Part shown: one piece after another, positions 40,270-52,522 of the stretch
How positions within the stretch are numbered: position 1 is the stretch's first letter
Layout of the letters: each line of letters opens with the position of its first letter
Assembly: GCA_013398015.1 (NCBI GenBank)
Contig: VZRR01009899.1
Span: forward strand, 109,155 to 173,154
Length of the DNA: 64,000 nucleotides
Direction of reading: 5' to 3'
Source: Oreocharis arfaki
Lineage: Eukaryota > Chordata > Aves > Passeriformes > Paramythiidae
The notes under the pieces: model-generated
Told to the model about the DNA's origin: nothing
The model's database searches: none
What the model saw: the letters and a program-made list of their open reading frames with translations, nothing else
Position numbers and translations under genes: made by a program

Positions 40270-40570
40270 CAAGCAGCAAGAACTTGTTTGTGTTTGGATC
40301 TCTCTCACCAGAGCTTCTTTAACTAGCTCCTGGGTAGAATTCATTAATTTTTATTAACAGGGAAAACATTTGTCCCCCTGACAATATTTGCATTGCCTGA
40401 ATGATTTTCACCTCTGCCACAAGGTGTACTATCGGCTCATACATCACGCGATTACTTGGAGAGCAGAAAGACCCTCAGTCATTAGTGAGTGAATTAAAGA
40501 TGATCTAAAGAGCTATTAATCACAGTGACAAAAGCCTTAATGTTGCTGTGACCCTAGTGGAGCCTGGGGA
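40270..40570. promoter_or_regulatory. Candidate conserved noncoding block E
   Basis: Contains CATTAATTTTTATTAAC, GACAATATTTGCATTGCC, an isolated CpG-bearing ACATCACGCGATTACTTGG, and AGCTATTAATCACAGTGACA. Retained CpGs beside homeodomain words in an AT-rich context suggest constraint. This is inference only. Confidence 0.28.
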
Positions 40571-43339
40571 CTAAAAGGGAAGCCGAGGGAGAGAAAATGG
40601 AAACATATGTTTTCTCCAAAATAACCTACCTTAGGAGAACTGTCAAAGATAGAGTCTCTTCAAACTGAGAAATTCTGCCATACCTAAGCTCCTAGATTTT
40701 ACTAGGACAGGTTCTGTAGCCAACCTACTTTATTATTATTTACAGTTACTATGAACAATAAATGGTATATTCAGGCCTTCCTTTTCTTTGCCAGGAGTTA
40801 TTTAAAACCGATGTATTTAGAGCAAACTGATACTTGTAACATACTGTAGGATAAACAGAGATCACTTAACTCACAACGTAGTTCAGGCTAAAGGCTTAGC
40901 ATCCACATCCCCTGTGGAGAACACCAGGCAGCAAACTCTGCTGCTGCATTTTCAATTTGAAACTGAACTACTAAATAAATTCAAGAAAAAGTGAAGCCTT
41001 TCATTCACTAACACCAGCTCAGATTCGGCAAGGCGAATCAGGTATCTGACACAAAGCTTAAACCACAAAAGCCAAATTTACTAATATTTCTATCAACAGA
41101 TATTTCTAATCTTCCCAATGATCGCTTTAGGCATCCTCAGTTCCAACCTCTTCTTATTGGCAGTGGTTTACTATGTTGTGTCTATAATGAAGTTGTTGTT
41201 TCTGTTCTATGGGCAGTAAGACACCAACACAAAAACTGTACACACAGATGGAGCTGAGAGTCTCATGAGGAACACTACTCTGTATTGTATTTTCTTCAAA
41301 TATTACATTCAGTAGACAGAAATTAAATAAAGTGGTATTTTTCCATCTGTTTGCACTACAAAGAGATGTGGTGGGGCAGCTGAGCTCCCGGTACCCTCTG
41401 CTGTGCTCTCTGTGCCTCATGGACAGCACACAGAGCTCCTTCCCTCTAAGTGTGCCCTAACACTGCTTCCAAGTCATGTTCCCCAAGGATCTGACCCACA
41501 GCTCTTGGAGGGTTCTCATTTGCTCCATCAGCTTTGAGTGGATACAGAGGTGTAGGGAAACATCTGCAATGAGCACAATGGCCAGATTGTAAAAATGAGT
41601 TCAAGGAACACCAGGAACTTTCCACCTTTCTCTCTTCTGCTTTCCCTCCACCTCCAGAGCCTACAAGTTAGACAAGTTCAGCCTCCCAGAACTCATTCAA
41701 GAGGGTTTTAAACCTCTTGCTCCGATCTCAGGCTCCAATCCCGTGCCAATCTCTGGGGTAACACTGGGCTCCACGAAGATGAACTTGTTCTTAGACAGGA
41801 TTGTTGCCTTACTTTTATAAAACTCTTAGTATTTAGTGATGTGATATCTGATCGGTCTGAAGTAGAACTTTCATCTCAATGAGAAAGGGCACTACATATT
41901 CATCTGGTGTCAGACCCATACATAAACAGGCTTCCTCAAGTAACAGATCAGAAGCAAGAAGTGGCCTCTTTTTTCTAATAGCATCAGCCCAGCTGCAGAT
42001 CTCAGTGGCGCTTATTCTCAGCTGGTCTGCTTTCAACTTTCACTTCCCATTTAGAAAGCTAAATTGGGAGTGCTTTAATCTTCTGGGTTCGTTTCCTTAA
42101 TGAGAAGTGAAAGGTATAAGTGGCAGCAGGTAAAGAGATATTGAAAGCCGTGGCAGACTAGCATTTAAATTTTAAGAAAAGCTAGATCAGAGCATTTTCT
42201 AGCATTCCTTTCTTCTATGATAGTAAAAAAAAAAAATTGCAAAGGCAATAAAAACCAAAGTTTTTTTGCAGGGAAGATGGCACACCAGCAGAAGGGAAGA
42301 CTTTGAGCTGGGCAGAGAGGAGAATGTGGATTTTGTCCCAGGGTATGCTGTAAAGCTCTGCCCCAACGCACCACTGAAACACATTCATCTGAGCCCACAT
42401 TTCTCAAAGAGAGTGTCCAGCTTCAAAGGAAGCAAAGACAGTCTTGCTGCTCATAATGTCCTCAACACCCCACAGGATGAGGCCTTAGGAGCAGAAAACA
42501 AAGTGGTAGTTAAGAACTCCCTTAAAAGCTCCACTCTGAAAGTATTTTCTGTTAGTGGAAAACATCTTGGCCTGGCTTGTTCACTTTTCCTTTCCAGATA
42601 TTAAAAAAACTGTCATGTCTCTGCATCATTTCTTCCTTCAGAAATCTGAAGAAAACTAAGAGAAAAGCAATCTGATATAGCATGCATCCCATGAAGAGGC
42701 AGGTGTGATGCCAGGACAAGCTTTGTTTCACAAGCCTCAGCCTCTCAAAAGAGCACATTTCATTGCTCATTCCTTCACCCAAATACTTTTCCTGCTAATC
42801 TGTGTTTGTTTAGGCAGAAAGAAATTCCTATCCATTTTGGTCACAACTAAGGAGTCTCACAGAAACCCAGGCCCTGGATTTCAACATCTGTGCCACTTGA
42901 TGATATCACTTATGTCAACATTTCCAGAAGTGGCCACTGTGTGGGACTCCCCTTCCACATGTGCAGCCTCAGCCTCACTGCTCCACTCCTCCCCGTGCCT
43001 CAGTGCACCTGGGTCCCCCAGATCTGACCCATCATTAAATGTCTCCTTATGTTTCCATTAAATAATTACACAAGAGATATAAAATAGGAGTTTCACTGCT
43101 TTTGTGTCTCCCCTTCCAAAAAGTTACAACTGAAGTGACCTGGGGAAGAGCTGTCAGATAAAAGTGCCAAGTCTCAGCAGCAGAAAGGAACAATTGGGGC
43201 ACATTTTATGAATATTACCTCCATCAGACGCTACATCATGGAGCACACCACTGGTGCTGCATTCTCATGGGGAGCAGTCTGGAAAAATAGGTTTATATTG
43301 TGCCGAGACACCTGCTAACACCCTTTGCTGTGGTCCCAA

Positions 43340-44240
43340 CTCTGTACCTGAATTTTTCATGGCTAATTAAGAGGTAACAGCACCTAATCTCCCACTGCAC
43401 TTCAGGTGTTTGGAGGAGTGCTTTATTGTGTTTCCTTGCATTTCCCCTGGGTTTTGTTCCTACACATCCGATCCATGTGTTACTGACTTAGCTCATTAAA
43501 TAGGAATTGACATCTCCACTATACGGAGTGGAGTATCCTCAAAATCCCTTAAATATCATAGTGCCTTAGAAGTACCATGGAGCAGGCCAGAACATCCTGA
43601 GTCCAGGAAACAAAACTAACAGAGGTTCATTCCCCTAATACATGGAAAAAAGGGGATCCAGTGCAAATGAAGCATAGGATGGTAAATAAGAACTGTGTTC
43701 GCTTGCAGTCATGCACTATGGCCATTAAGCCTTAAGGTCTTAGAGGTACCAAGCAATGCATATGATAAATTTCTCAAAAACATCCCAGCCATAACATAGT
43801 TCCTGCTGATTGCTCATTTACCCATAATGCATGCTGTCATAGCAAAGCCTGACAAATGACAGCCAAAGCTCAGGTTATTTTTTACGCTGACTGCCAAGCC
43901 CCTCACCTCAGATTATTCATTTATTAGGGCAATCACTGAGGTCTGGGTACTTAATATTGTTTTCACCAAATATGAAAATGATCTACTTGCCTATTCTTTA
44001 GTTCCTCCTAGGGCAAGCCATTTATCATCAGCCCTGGATAAATGACTGCTTCATTATGGCCATAATTTATGAGATGTTAGAACTAAAGAGCCACACCTAA
44101 AGACTTAAAGCTTTAATATGGATTAAAATAAGATAATCAATCAAGCATATACAAATTCTCTTTAGAATTATTTCTTGCTTTGAAATGGCTTTGCATTTTT
44201 AGAATGGAAGTAGTCTTAAATTTCTTCTTATCCAACCCCA
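43340..44240. promoter_or_regulatory. Candidate conserved noncoding block F with TALE/HOX words
   Basis: A long block rich in paired homeodomain words. TGACAAATGACAG (43850-43862) offers two MEIS/PREP-like cores. ATTATGGCCATAAT (44053-44066) is a perfect palindrome with back-to-back ATGG/CCAT cores. ATCAATCA (44136-44143) is the reverse of TGATTGAT, a PBX-HOX composite word. Repeats are absent. The combination is typical of deeply conserved enhancers. Confidence 0.35.
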
Positions 44241-47200
44241 GCCAAGCTTGTTTAAAAGTCCATGGAAGTCTAGGGTACAACCTTGTTGGTCAGGCTTAGA
44301 TACCGCTTGGCAATCGCTACATAATTCAATAAAATTGGCTTTTGGGCCAAGGACTTTTTTTGTGGTTTTGATGGCATAATTGTAACCCAGAATGAGAAGA
44401 TTTGCAAGCCTTCAGTCCAGAACAAGTGGGGAAAATGCAAAGTGATGCTAGACTCCAGCATTCTCCATAGATGCTGCCATGCTTTTTATCCTCTCCTGTG
44501 GAATTTTGCTGTTCTGATATTAGAGTAGAGAGAGAGTTGAATGCTTTTATTGAAAAATATTTCCATGATTGTAAGGGGGCTTTTCTGCCTGAAACAGCAT
44601 TTCACAGCTCAGAGTTTGGGTGAAGGAAGCTTCTCCCTCTAGCTAGGGAATGAAATATCCCTCTCTTCCCAAAACAGTGTTACAGCTTGAAAGCAAAAGT
44701 TTCTGGTTTGTCTCGATATTTGCCAGCACAAAGCCAATATAAATATTATTCCTCAAGCAAGCACCTTGCTTGAAACACAAGGCTAAGCCTACTCAACCAC
44801 TTAATCCTGCATCTTCTGAAGCCCCTGTTGGAAATACACAATATTTTATATTTTTGAGCATATACCACTAAAACAAGGATGCAGTGACAGTTTCCATTGC
44901 TGGCCAGGCATGCTGTGGGCACAAAAATCTCAGGCATTGCTGGAGCCCCAGGGACTACAGGCAAGACGAATGAGCTGTCCCAGGAAGACCAGAGCGAGCC
45001 CCATGGCAGCGGGCAGCACATGATGTGAGGAGCAGGCTGCCAGGAGAGGGCACTTTGTTTCCTCATGCACCAAGCCACAGCACGCATCACAACGGGATTA
45101 ACGCCCCGGGTGGGTGACACGGACAACCTGAGCACCTTCCTGAAGTTCAGGCCTGGATAACACACCCAGGAGGAATGGGGGTCAAGGCGCCCGAAGACCT
45201 CATACTTGGAGCCACAGTTAAAACCCCCAAATTTCCCAACAGCAACAGCTTCTTGCTCTCAAGGATAAATGCCTGTGATGTGTTTTACTGAAGAATATTG
45301 GGCTTACGATGAGAGAATACACTGCAGCTTCGTTCAACACAGCTTTAGCCAATGAGGCTTCCTCAATAATGCTAACACTGATTTAAATTTAATCCCAGCA
45401 CCAGGCTTTGTCAGCTAAAGGACATTTTTCACTCTGGCCTAAACTCCCCCTCTCATACAACTTGGTGTCAGCACTTCAGCAGGAATAAAACAATCCAAGC
45501 CCTGCAGTTCCCATGTGTGAGAGCTGTTTAGGCATAACTGTGCAAGGAAATGCTTGATACATTATAGATGCAATGAAATTAAAAATATCTACCCACCTAT
45601 GCAGTTATAAACATATAAATATGCAAGAATATATTTGTTGGCACAGATACACAGAAGATGTTTTTTGATGTGTATGCAAATAAATGGCTAAAACAAGATT
45701 ATAGTCACAATCCAAAAGACCTTAAAGACTATATTTACATCCAGGGCCCCAAAAAGTCCATTTCCTTAGTTATTGTGGAAAGTTTTAACTGGAAGCTCAA
45801 AAAAATTGAGGCACAATGCAGTTCTCAACCTCAAATGTGCTAAGAAAAACCCAGTTGCTCTACATGAGCCTCTCCCTCTGACCCATCCTCTAGACTTTGG
45901 CAGGGAGGTGATGCTCCATGGTGCTCTGTGGCAATGGAGAAGCACATGCACCATGTTTATCTCAGTGCCAGTGGGCTGTGGGACAACACTCCCAGCCAGG
46001 CTGAACCAACCCCCTCCCAGCCCACTTCCCTCAAGGAGCCCATCACCTCTCCAAGTCAAAATCCATCATCATCCTCTCTTAAAACAAATTCTCTCTCAGA
46101 GTAAGAAGCTGTGTTCCACATTCTTCGCCAAAATAAATGTAAAATCAAGTCAGAAACCCTCCAAAATAGGGTTGGTAATGCAAATATTGACACAGCAAAG
46201 AGGAGGGAGTGCAAAGCACGGCTGGACAGACAGTCTGAATACAAAAATATTTCACAAAAATGTCATCTTTATTTAGTGGGTGATGAAATCAGCAACTATT
46301 TTAAAAGATTTATAGTTTTTGTAGCCCAGACACTTATGCCCCCAAGTTATATAATGGGAACGTGAAGGAAAGGCAGTTTCACAAGTTATGTTTGGGATTA
46401 ATGTGGTGAGCACTCTAAATGCCGGCCTCCTGCTGATTTCCATGGAAGTTTTTGCAGGAGCAGAATTTCTAGGAACAGGTAATTAGGCAATGTTCTCCCC
46501 CACTCCTTCTCTTTCCACACAATAACTTTGAAGTTACACAATTCAATTTTTCTTACACGAGGCTAAGTCACCACCACAGCACCCAAGGCACACTCAGGAT
46601 GCAGAATGGAAAGTACACGTTGAGAAAACACACAGAAAAAAAAATGGCACTTGCTTCCAGTGCTATCAAGTGGCACATACACCCTGGTGGTCATCTTGGG
46701 CCAAACCCTGCACCCTGTAAGGCCACGGCCCTCTGGTTTAGTTCACCAGGAATCCTGCAGCCCAGGCAACTGCTCGGGTGTTGTGTCACCTCGTTGGCTG
46801 CCACGTGGATTGCTGATCTAACCTCTGTGGAGAATCCTGCCTCTCTTCTCCTTCCACAAGGAACAAACAGCATTTAGAATAAGGACATCTTTAAGTGGAA
46901 AGCTCCTTTCCTCAGGCAAACATGCCTGGCTAAGAGGACACACCAGCTTTGGGGGCACTTCACCAGCAGGAGTGACATTCGTTCTCCACTGCTCAGCGAT
47001 GAGCCAAGGTGTAGGGCTAAGGGGAACTAGAACCAAGCTGTAAAGGCATCCGGGTTCCCAAAGACATCTCTCTAATTAGTGCTCCTCAGCAGCTCTGAGT
47101 CAGTAACTCAAACAGGCTGTCGTGGTGTCTCCAGGTGGACAGCTTCTGCCAGCAGCTTTGCTTGGGTTATGGAAGTGTGGTACAATGTCATCCATACCCC

Positions 47201-47309
47201 ACCTAATTGGCCTCCAGCCCCTAGAGAGCCTTGTACCTGCACACCTGCCCTAACTTGGCAACACAAAAGGTAGTTGGTGTCTGAACAAAAATCACTGTAC
47301 CTTCCCTAC

Positions 47310-48260
47310 AAAGCTCAGATGTGGGCTTATCAGAATATTAATTTCTGCTGCTAAAAATATCCCTTTTTATTCTTGATTTTTAATGAACATGGTTATTCTA
47401 TTAATCTGAAAAAGTTGATGTGAACAGAGCAAGAAACAGCTTCCATGCAAACTGCTAAGTTACCAATTAGCTCCTTAAAACAATTGAAAGTCACAGAGCC
47501 CCCTCAATGCACAGAGGCGGTTAATTAATTAACATTAGATGTGATTAATAATGAGTCTTGTTTAATAGTAAATATCTGCCTGCAATGCCTGCGTGTCAGA
47601 ACAAAAAGCCTTCAGAGAGCGGGCAACTATATTTATCCTGATTGCGTTTGGGATTTTAACATGTTTTGTGCAGGCTGACAAATGGCCTATTAATTATCTA
47701 ATGTTGTCTGACAACAACAGCTTGATAAAGATGTATGTTTTTGAATTGCTGGATGAAAACTGCTGGAGAAGAGCCCCACAGGGGCCTTGCTGTCCTAAAA
47801 CTGGGCTCCAAGCCATGACAACAGGCAAGACAAAGCCCTATCTCCTGCCACAGCCTTCGGAGATAAAATATGTCTTGGCATTAGGGACGTTTTCAGAAAA
47901 CTGCTTCTGCAATATCTGATTAGGGAAAGGAGGAGTATGTCTTTACTAAATTGGGGTTAAGGCATAATCAATATCATATATGGAGTGTCTGGCCTATTCT
48001 GCATAAACACAGGCACTTCATATTATTAAGGAGTCTATAATGCAGAGGAAGCATATGGCAGGACATTGCAGCGCTTTCTATTCTTTTTATTTAGAACTTT
48101 ATCTTCCAACCTGTTTGACAGCTGCTCCTAAGTGGTTTCACAGTGCCAAATTATTTTTATGATTGTTTGATGTTTTATTCTCCCATTTCAGTTAATGAGA
48201 TAGGATCCCACAATGGTCATAATTCAGAGCTGTCAGAACTAAAAAGCATGCTTGTGGCAA
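47310..48260. promoter_or_regulatory. Candidate conserved noncoding block G with HNF1-like palindrome
   Basis: An AT-rich block with dense developmental-type words. GTTAATTAATTAAC (47520-47533) is a perfect palindrome, one base longer than the HNF1 consensus GTTAATNATTAAC. Nearby are GTGATTAATAATGAG, CTATTAATTATC, GCTGACAAATGG and TTTGACAGCTGC. A 108-codon open frame from 47593 runs through the block but has no recognisable domain and is probably fortuitous. Confidence 0.35.
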
Positions 48261-50639
48261 GATAGCCTGATGGTAAATAAGGCTAAAAGCTGCAGATAGT
48301 AAAAACTCTCTTATCCGAGTCTCCTCTGCAATCAAAACTTGGTTTGGATCCTTCCTTCCTTTGTGCTCTCTTGTACTACAACCTTCCCTTTTGGACAGGT
48401 AAGCTATCAATCTTCGGGTAATGTCACCCTTTTAATTCTGTTCAACCTTTCCTTGTAATGAAATGTGTAGGATACACGGGAAATGTTGAAATGTCTAAAG
48501 ATATTGAGTGCTATATTATAATTAAAGGGCTGGAGTCCTGTTTATTGTGCCAAGGGAATAATTTGTCATATATGCTTAGAAGAAACTGTTCAACAAATGA
48601 CCTTTAAGAGTCCCAGGAAATGGGATATCTGGCATTCTCCAGGGATTTCTACAAAAACTCCAAAAAAGTTCACATTTCAGATCCTAACTTTCAGGATAAG
48701 AACTGCTCTCTCTTTTATTCTTGGATACTTTAAATAGGGAGCATATAAATAAAGAGAATGAGATATAAATAAGTAGTCCTGGCTGTTACATCACAGGACT
48801 AAGAGTTGGGGCTTCTTTGTTCTTATCTCTGCTAAAGAGTTTCTGCATGACCTTGTAATTTCATTGCCAATTGTCCCAGCTTCCTCAGAAAATATCTGTA
48901 AAATACACTATCACTCATCTTAGACAAGTCGCCCACAGTTTTTTTTCAGGAATGCACCACACAATTCCATTCCGCAGCTCAGATGCTACAACACCTCTAC
49001 TTGTGACAGGCCAGATGATCAAAGATCCTGTTTGCCTTCAGAATCAGAAAAAAAATTGTGTAACCTGTGGCTTAGGAAAAGACCCCAAACATGAAACATT
49101 TGAAGAAGCTGCAGGAATTGCACTGGTCCATTTATACATGGTTAAAAGCAAAGAAAAGCTTCCATTATTTGGAGAAAGCAGCACCAGGCATGCAACAGAA
49201 AGAAGAGAGATGCAGGCATCTTCTCCAGGTGTTGGCCAAGGGGGGTGTGGGACAGGGAGGGACAGAGCACAAACTCCTCAGGAGTCTCCTCTGGAAACCT
49301 TCACCTGTGGCTTGGCTATTGAGGTAGACTCAAGTCAACAACTGGAACTCGTAGAAAAGCCTCTAACATCCACCAAAGCAAATCCTGATGCCCAATGCTG
49401 ACAGCCAGGCACCTCTAACAAGCTCACTTCAGAATGTCTTATACCCCCAGTACGCATCTCATTTCCTACTACACTTTTTAAGCAAGAAACCTTGAAAATT
49501 ATTGTGAAGCAACCAAAACAAAGCACAGCAATAACCAGTTGAATTAGCACTCAAAGCCCAGATTTGCAAGTCCATGTCTAAACAAGTCTGCATTTCTTTT
49601 TTTAATGTGTTTCAAGTCAATTCTTTAGGTCTGAACACGTCTCATAATAAGCAAGAAAACCAGACAAACCTAATCTCGAGTATTCCACTGCGTAGGTCTC
49701 GGCACAGGTCTCACACACAGTTTGTGGTTGGAGCATGGCAAATCGACATTGCTGACATTTTTTCCTCTCTCATTTTGAAGGCCTGATGTGATAAAAAGGG
49801 GCACAGTACTGGAGGGGCTGCACAGCTCCAAACCCAAGCACAAGAGAGCTGATTCAGCAATCGCCTGGTGGGTTATACGCAAAGGGTGTAAGAAACGTTT
49901 CCCTTTGCATCATTTGCCCAGACTACAGCTAATAAATGTTGCTGTAACTGTCAGATCACATCCTGGGGATGTGCCAAAAAGCTGTGGGAGCAAGTCCAGA
50001 GGAGGAACATGCAGGAGCAAATGAAAGCCAGTTGTGCTCCTGATGTCCACCCCAGTTCTGAACTGCACTTGTGCCAAAGCACCACTTTGGGCAGAGACGC
50101 CTTGGCCGCACCAATTCCATCAGCCTCAGGGAAGGAGAAGGAACAAGAGCACAGCCCATCCCTCTGCCACCCCGGGGCTGCCTGCACCCAAGGGAAGCAC
50201 TGGAGACAACCAGCACAGGCAGCCCCTGGGGCTGGCAGAGCACTTGCACATCCCTGCCAGTGTGGGAAGGGCAGGAATATGGCATTATTTTCACATTCCT
50301 GAGGTTGCAGACTTGTCATGTTAGACCATCGTCACTATTCAGGTTCTGACATTTATCAAATAGCAGAACCCAGAAATCCCTTGGCTACAGGGGTCTCACC
50401 CAGGGCTTAATTCAAAGGATCTCAAGTCACCAAGGCTCTTTCCATAGACTTTCCATCTGGGTTCACAGCAGTTTCCCTCACTTCTTTTGTCTCCAGTTCA
50501 GTACAAAGTATATTGATACTGATTTGGGGTATGGGGGAAAGGAAGGGAAGAAGGAGGAAACCCCAATGTGGATGGCATAAGAAAATTTGATACAGCTTCG
50601 CAAAGTTCAGGTACTCCTTTTTTCAGTCACAAGGAAAGA

Positions 50640-50880
50640 AAATTGATGATGCCACAAGTTTAATGCTAATTGATTTATTACCTGCCTAAGCAAATCCTGG
50701 GCAATGCAATGGCAGGCTTAGACTTAAAGCAAATGATTTACAAGATAATGTTTGACTCTGTGAAAGGGTAATCAGATCCAGATACAATGGATGATAGGAT
50801 AATTGAGAAGAAATAAAAGAGGATAAATTGCCATGTGCTAATGAGCTTACAGGCCCTAATGGGGAGGACATCAGTTTTAA
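50640..50880. promoter_or_regulatory. Candidate conserved noncoding block H
   Basis: AT-rich segment with TTAATGCTAATTGATTTATT, GGTAATCAGATCC, GGATAATTGAG and GCTAATGAGC homeodomain/TALE-like words. No repeat or coding content is recognised. Confidence 0.25.
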
Positions 50881-51039
50881 CACTCGGGTTATGAGCTAGG
50901 AGCAAGGGGGTTTTTTTTCTTCAACAGCTAAAGATGTAGTGCTGAAACAAACCAAGATTAATGGTGTCCCACTCACTTACTTAGCCATTCTTTACACCTT
51001 CAGCAGCTTCCTGCATTAAATGTCTGGCTGTTTTTAAAC

Positions 51040-51320
51040 CAGGTTTATCCAAAGCAACTCACCTCACTTGGAAGCCATATTAGCTGTTTCTAGGTTCGGG
51101 CACGTCTGTTGTTTGGGGATGAATGACTCAAAGCAGCATTTCTCCCCCTTGCAGCGCTGGCCGCCTGATGAGTTTGCAATGTCTTTGCAGGTCTCTTTAG
51201 GATCATAGGAATATTCTCAAGCCTTTATATGGTCTCACTGCACTCAGGTTTTGAAGCAGTTGCCAGAGCAATGCTGTCTCACATCATGATTCATTTTTAT
51301 ATCTTTTTCTCCCTCCATCC
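51040..51320. promoter_or_regulatory. Candidate conserved noncoding block I
   Basis: Contains GCCATATTAGC (CArG/YY1-like), AATGACTCAAAG (AP-1-like TGACTCA), CTGATGAGTTTGCAAT and CATCATGATTCATTTTTAT. CpGs are present in AGGTTCGGGCACG and GCAGCGCTGGCCGCC. These suggest, but do not show, a regulatory role. Confidence 0.22.
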
Positions 51321-52491
51321 CACATCACCACCTAGAACCAGGGACACTTTATTGGTATTTCTGATTACTGCTGTAGCCATCTAAATTTTTCAGCAGGATA
51401 GGGGTCTCTCCAGCCCTGATGTAGAAATGCACTATATGAATGGTGCTAGCCACAGAGTAATAAAAAGACAGTGCTGTGTGCTGTTATTGGTAAGGAATAC
51501 AGAAATGAAGCACTTCCTTAGAGACCAAGCCCATATTCCAGGGCAAGGCTTCCAACAAACGAAGTTTAATATGATGAATTGTGGTACAGTTCCAGAATGA
51601 ATACAACTCTCAAAAATGCAGGTCAGCTGAAGCTTTTAAGTTACAATGTGCACAACGTGTGCAATACTCAATTTGAAAGAGAAATATTTCTAGTTGATAT
51701 GTACAGAAGTATCCACAGCCCTTTTGAGTTAATACATGGGGAGCCTTTTTCTTACTTTTGCCATGCCACACCCTTTAGGCATCCAGACACTAATTAATTA
51801 CAAATCCTGTGCAATCTCAGTGCAGCTAGCAGCTCAGGTGCTCCTTTCCTATGGAAGGGGAGGATGCCAGCAGGGACCCCTGTGGACTCCACCAGACCAC
51901 GACCCACCACCCACGCCAGGGAGGAACTCCCCGGGCAGAGGGAGCAAAGGACAGTCTGCCCCACCAGGGATATATGTGCCCCGAAGAGCAGCTCCAAGCC
52001 CTGCTCATTAAATCATCTTTCACTGTCCCAACCCTGATTGTAACATTTGCTTTAGAATTAGAAACACGGATGATAAAACCACAAAATAGTAAACATAATG
52101 GTTTGGTGCTGGTGCTGCTCGCAGAGGCAGGGATGGAAGACACGCCTTTTTTCCCGCGAACTAAAATCAAAAGCCTGGGTCAAAAGCCTTGAAATGCAGA
52201 CACATCTGGCACTAAACGCAAGTGCGATGGTGCCTGTCCCTCTGTAAGGAGGGATGTGGTAGCCAACTGGTTCAAGCACTTTTGCAGGAAACCAGGAACC
52301 AGCTTGTATCCGAGATCATCCCTTTCTCCCCCACACACCTTATCAAGTATGCCCTGGAGCTAAGCTATTGTCACCTTGAGCACAGAATGATTTCATGTCA
52401 AAGTAAACAAGACTTTCCTAGCTTCTGCCACTGAAAAGTCTCTGGTCTAGTTGTAAAACAAAAAAGAACAACTAAAAAGAAAATATTAAAT

Positions 52492-52522
52492 GTCTTAACG
52501 TATTACAAGTCTTAACGTATTA
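52492..52522. repeat. Tandem 17-bp direct repeat
   Basis: GTCTTAACGTATTA occurs twice without mismatch, at 52492-52505 and 52509-52522, separated by CAA. Each copy keeps a CpG in an otherwise AT-rich context. The identity of the copies suggests a recent tandem duplication. Confidence 0.95.

Noticed and set aside
45773..46276. 167-codon open frame on the plus strand
   Set aside because: No domain, low-complexity proline-rich middle, and a 97-codon frame on the opposite strand. Probably chance.
48871..49401. 176-codon open frame on the plus strand
   Set aside because: The composition is mixed with no family signature, another frame is open in the same place, and nothing indicates transcription against MECOM.
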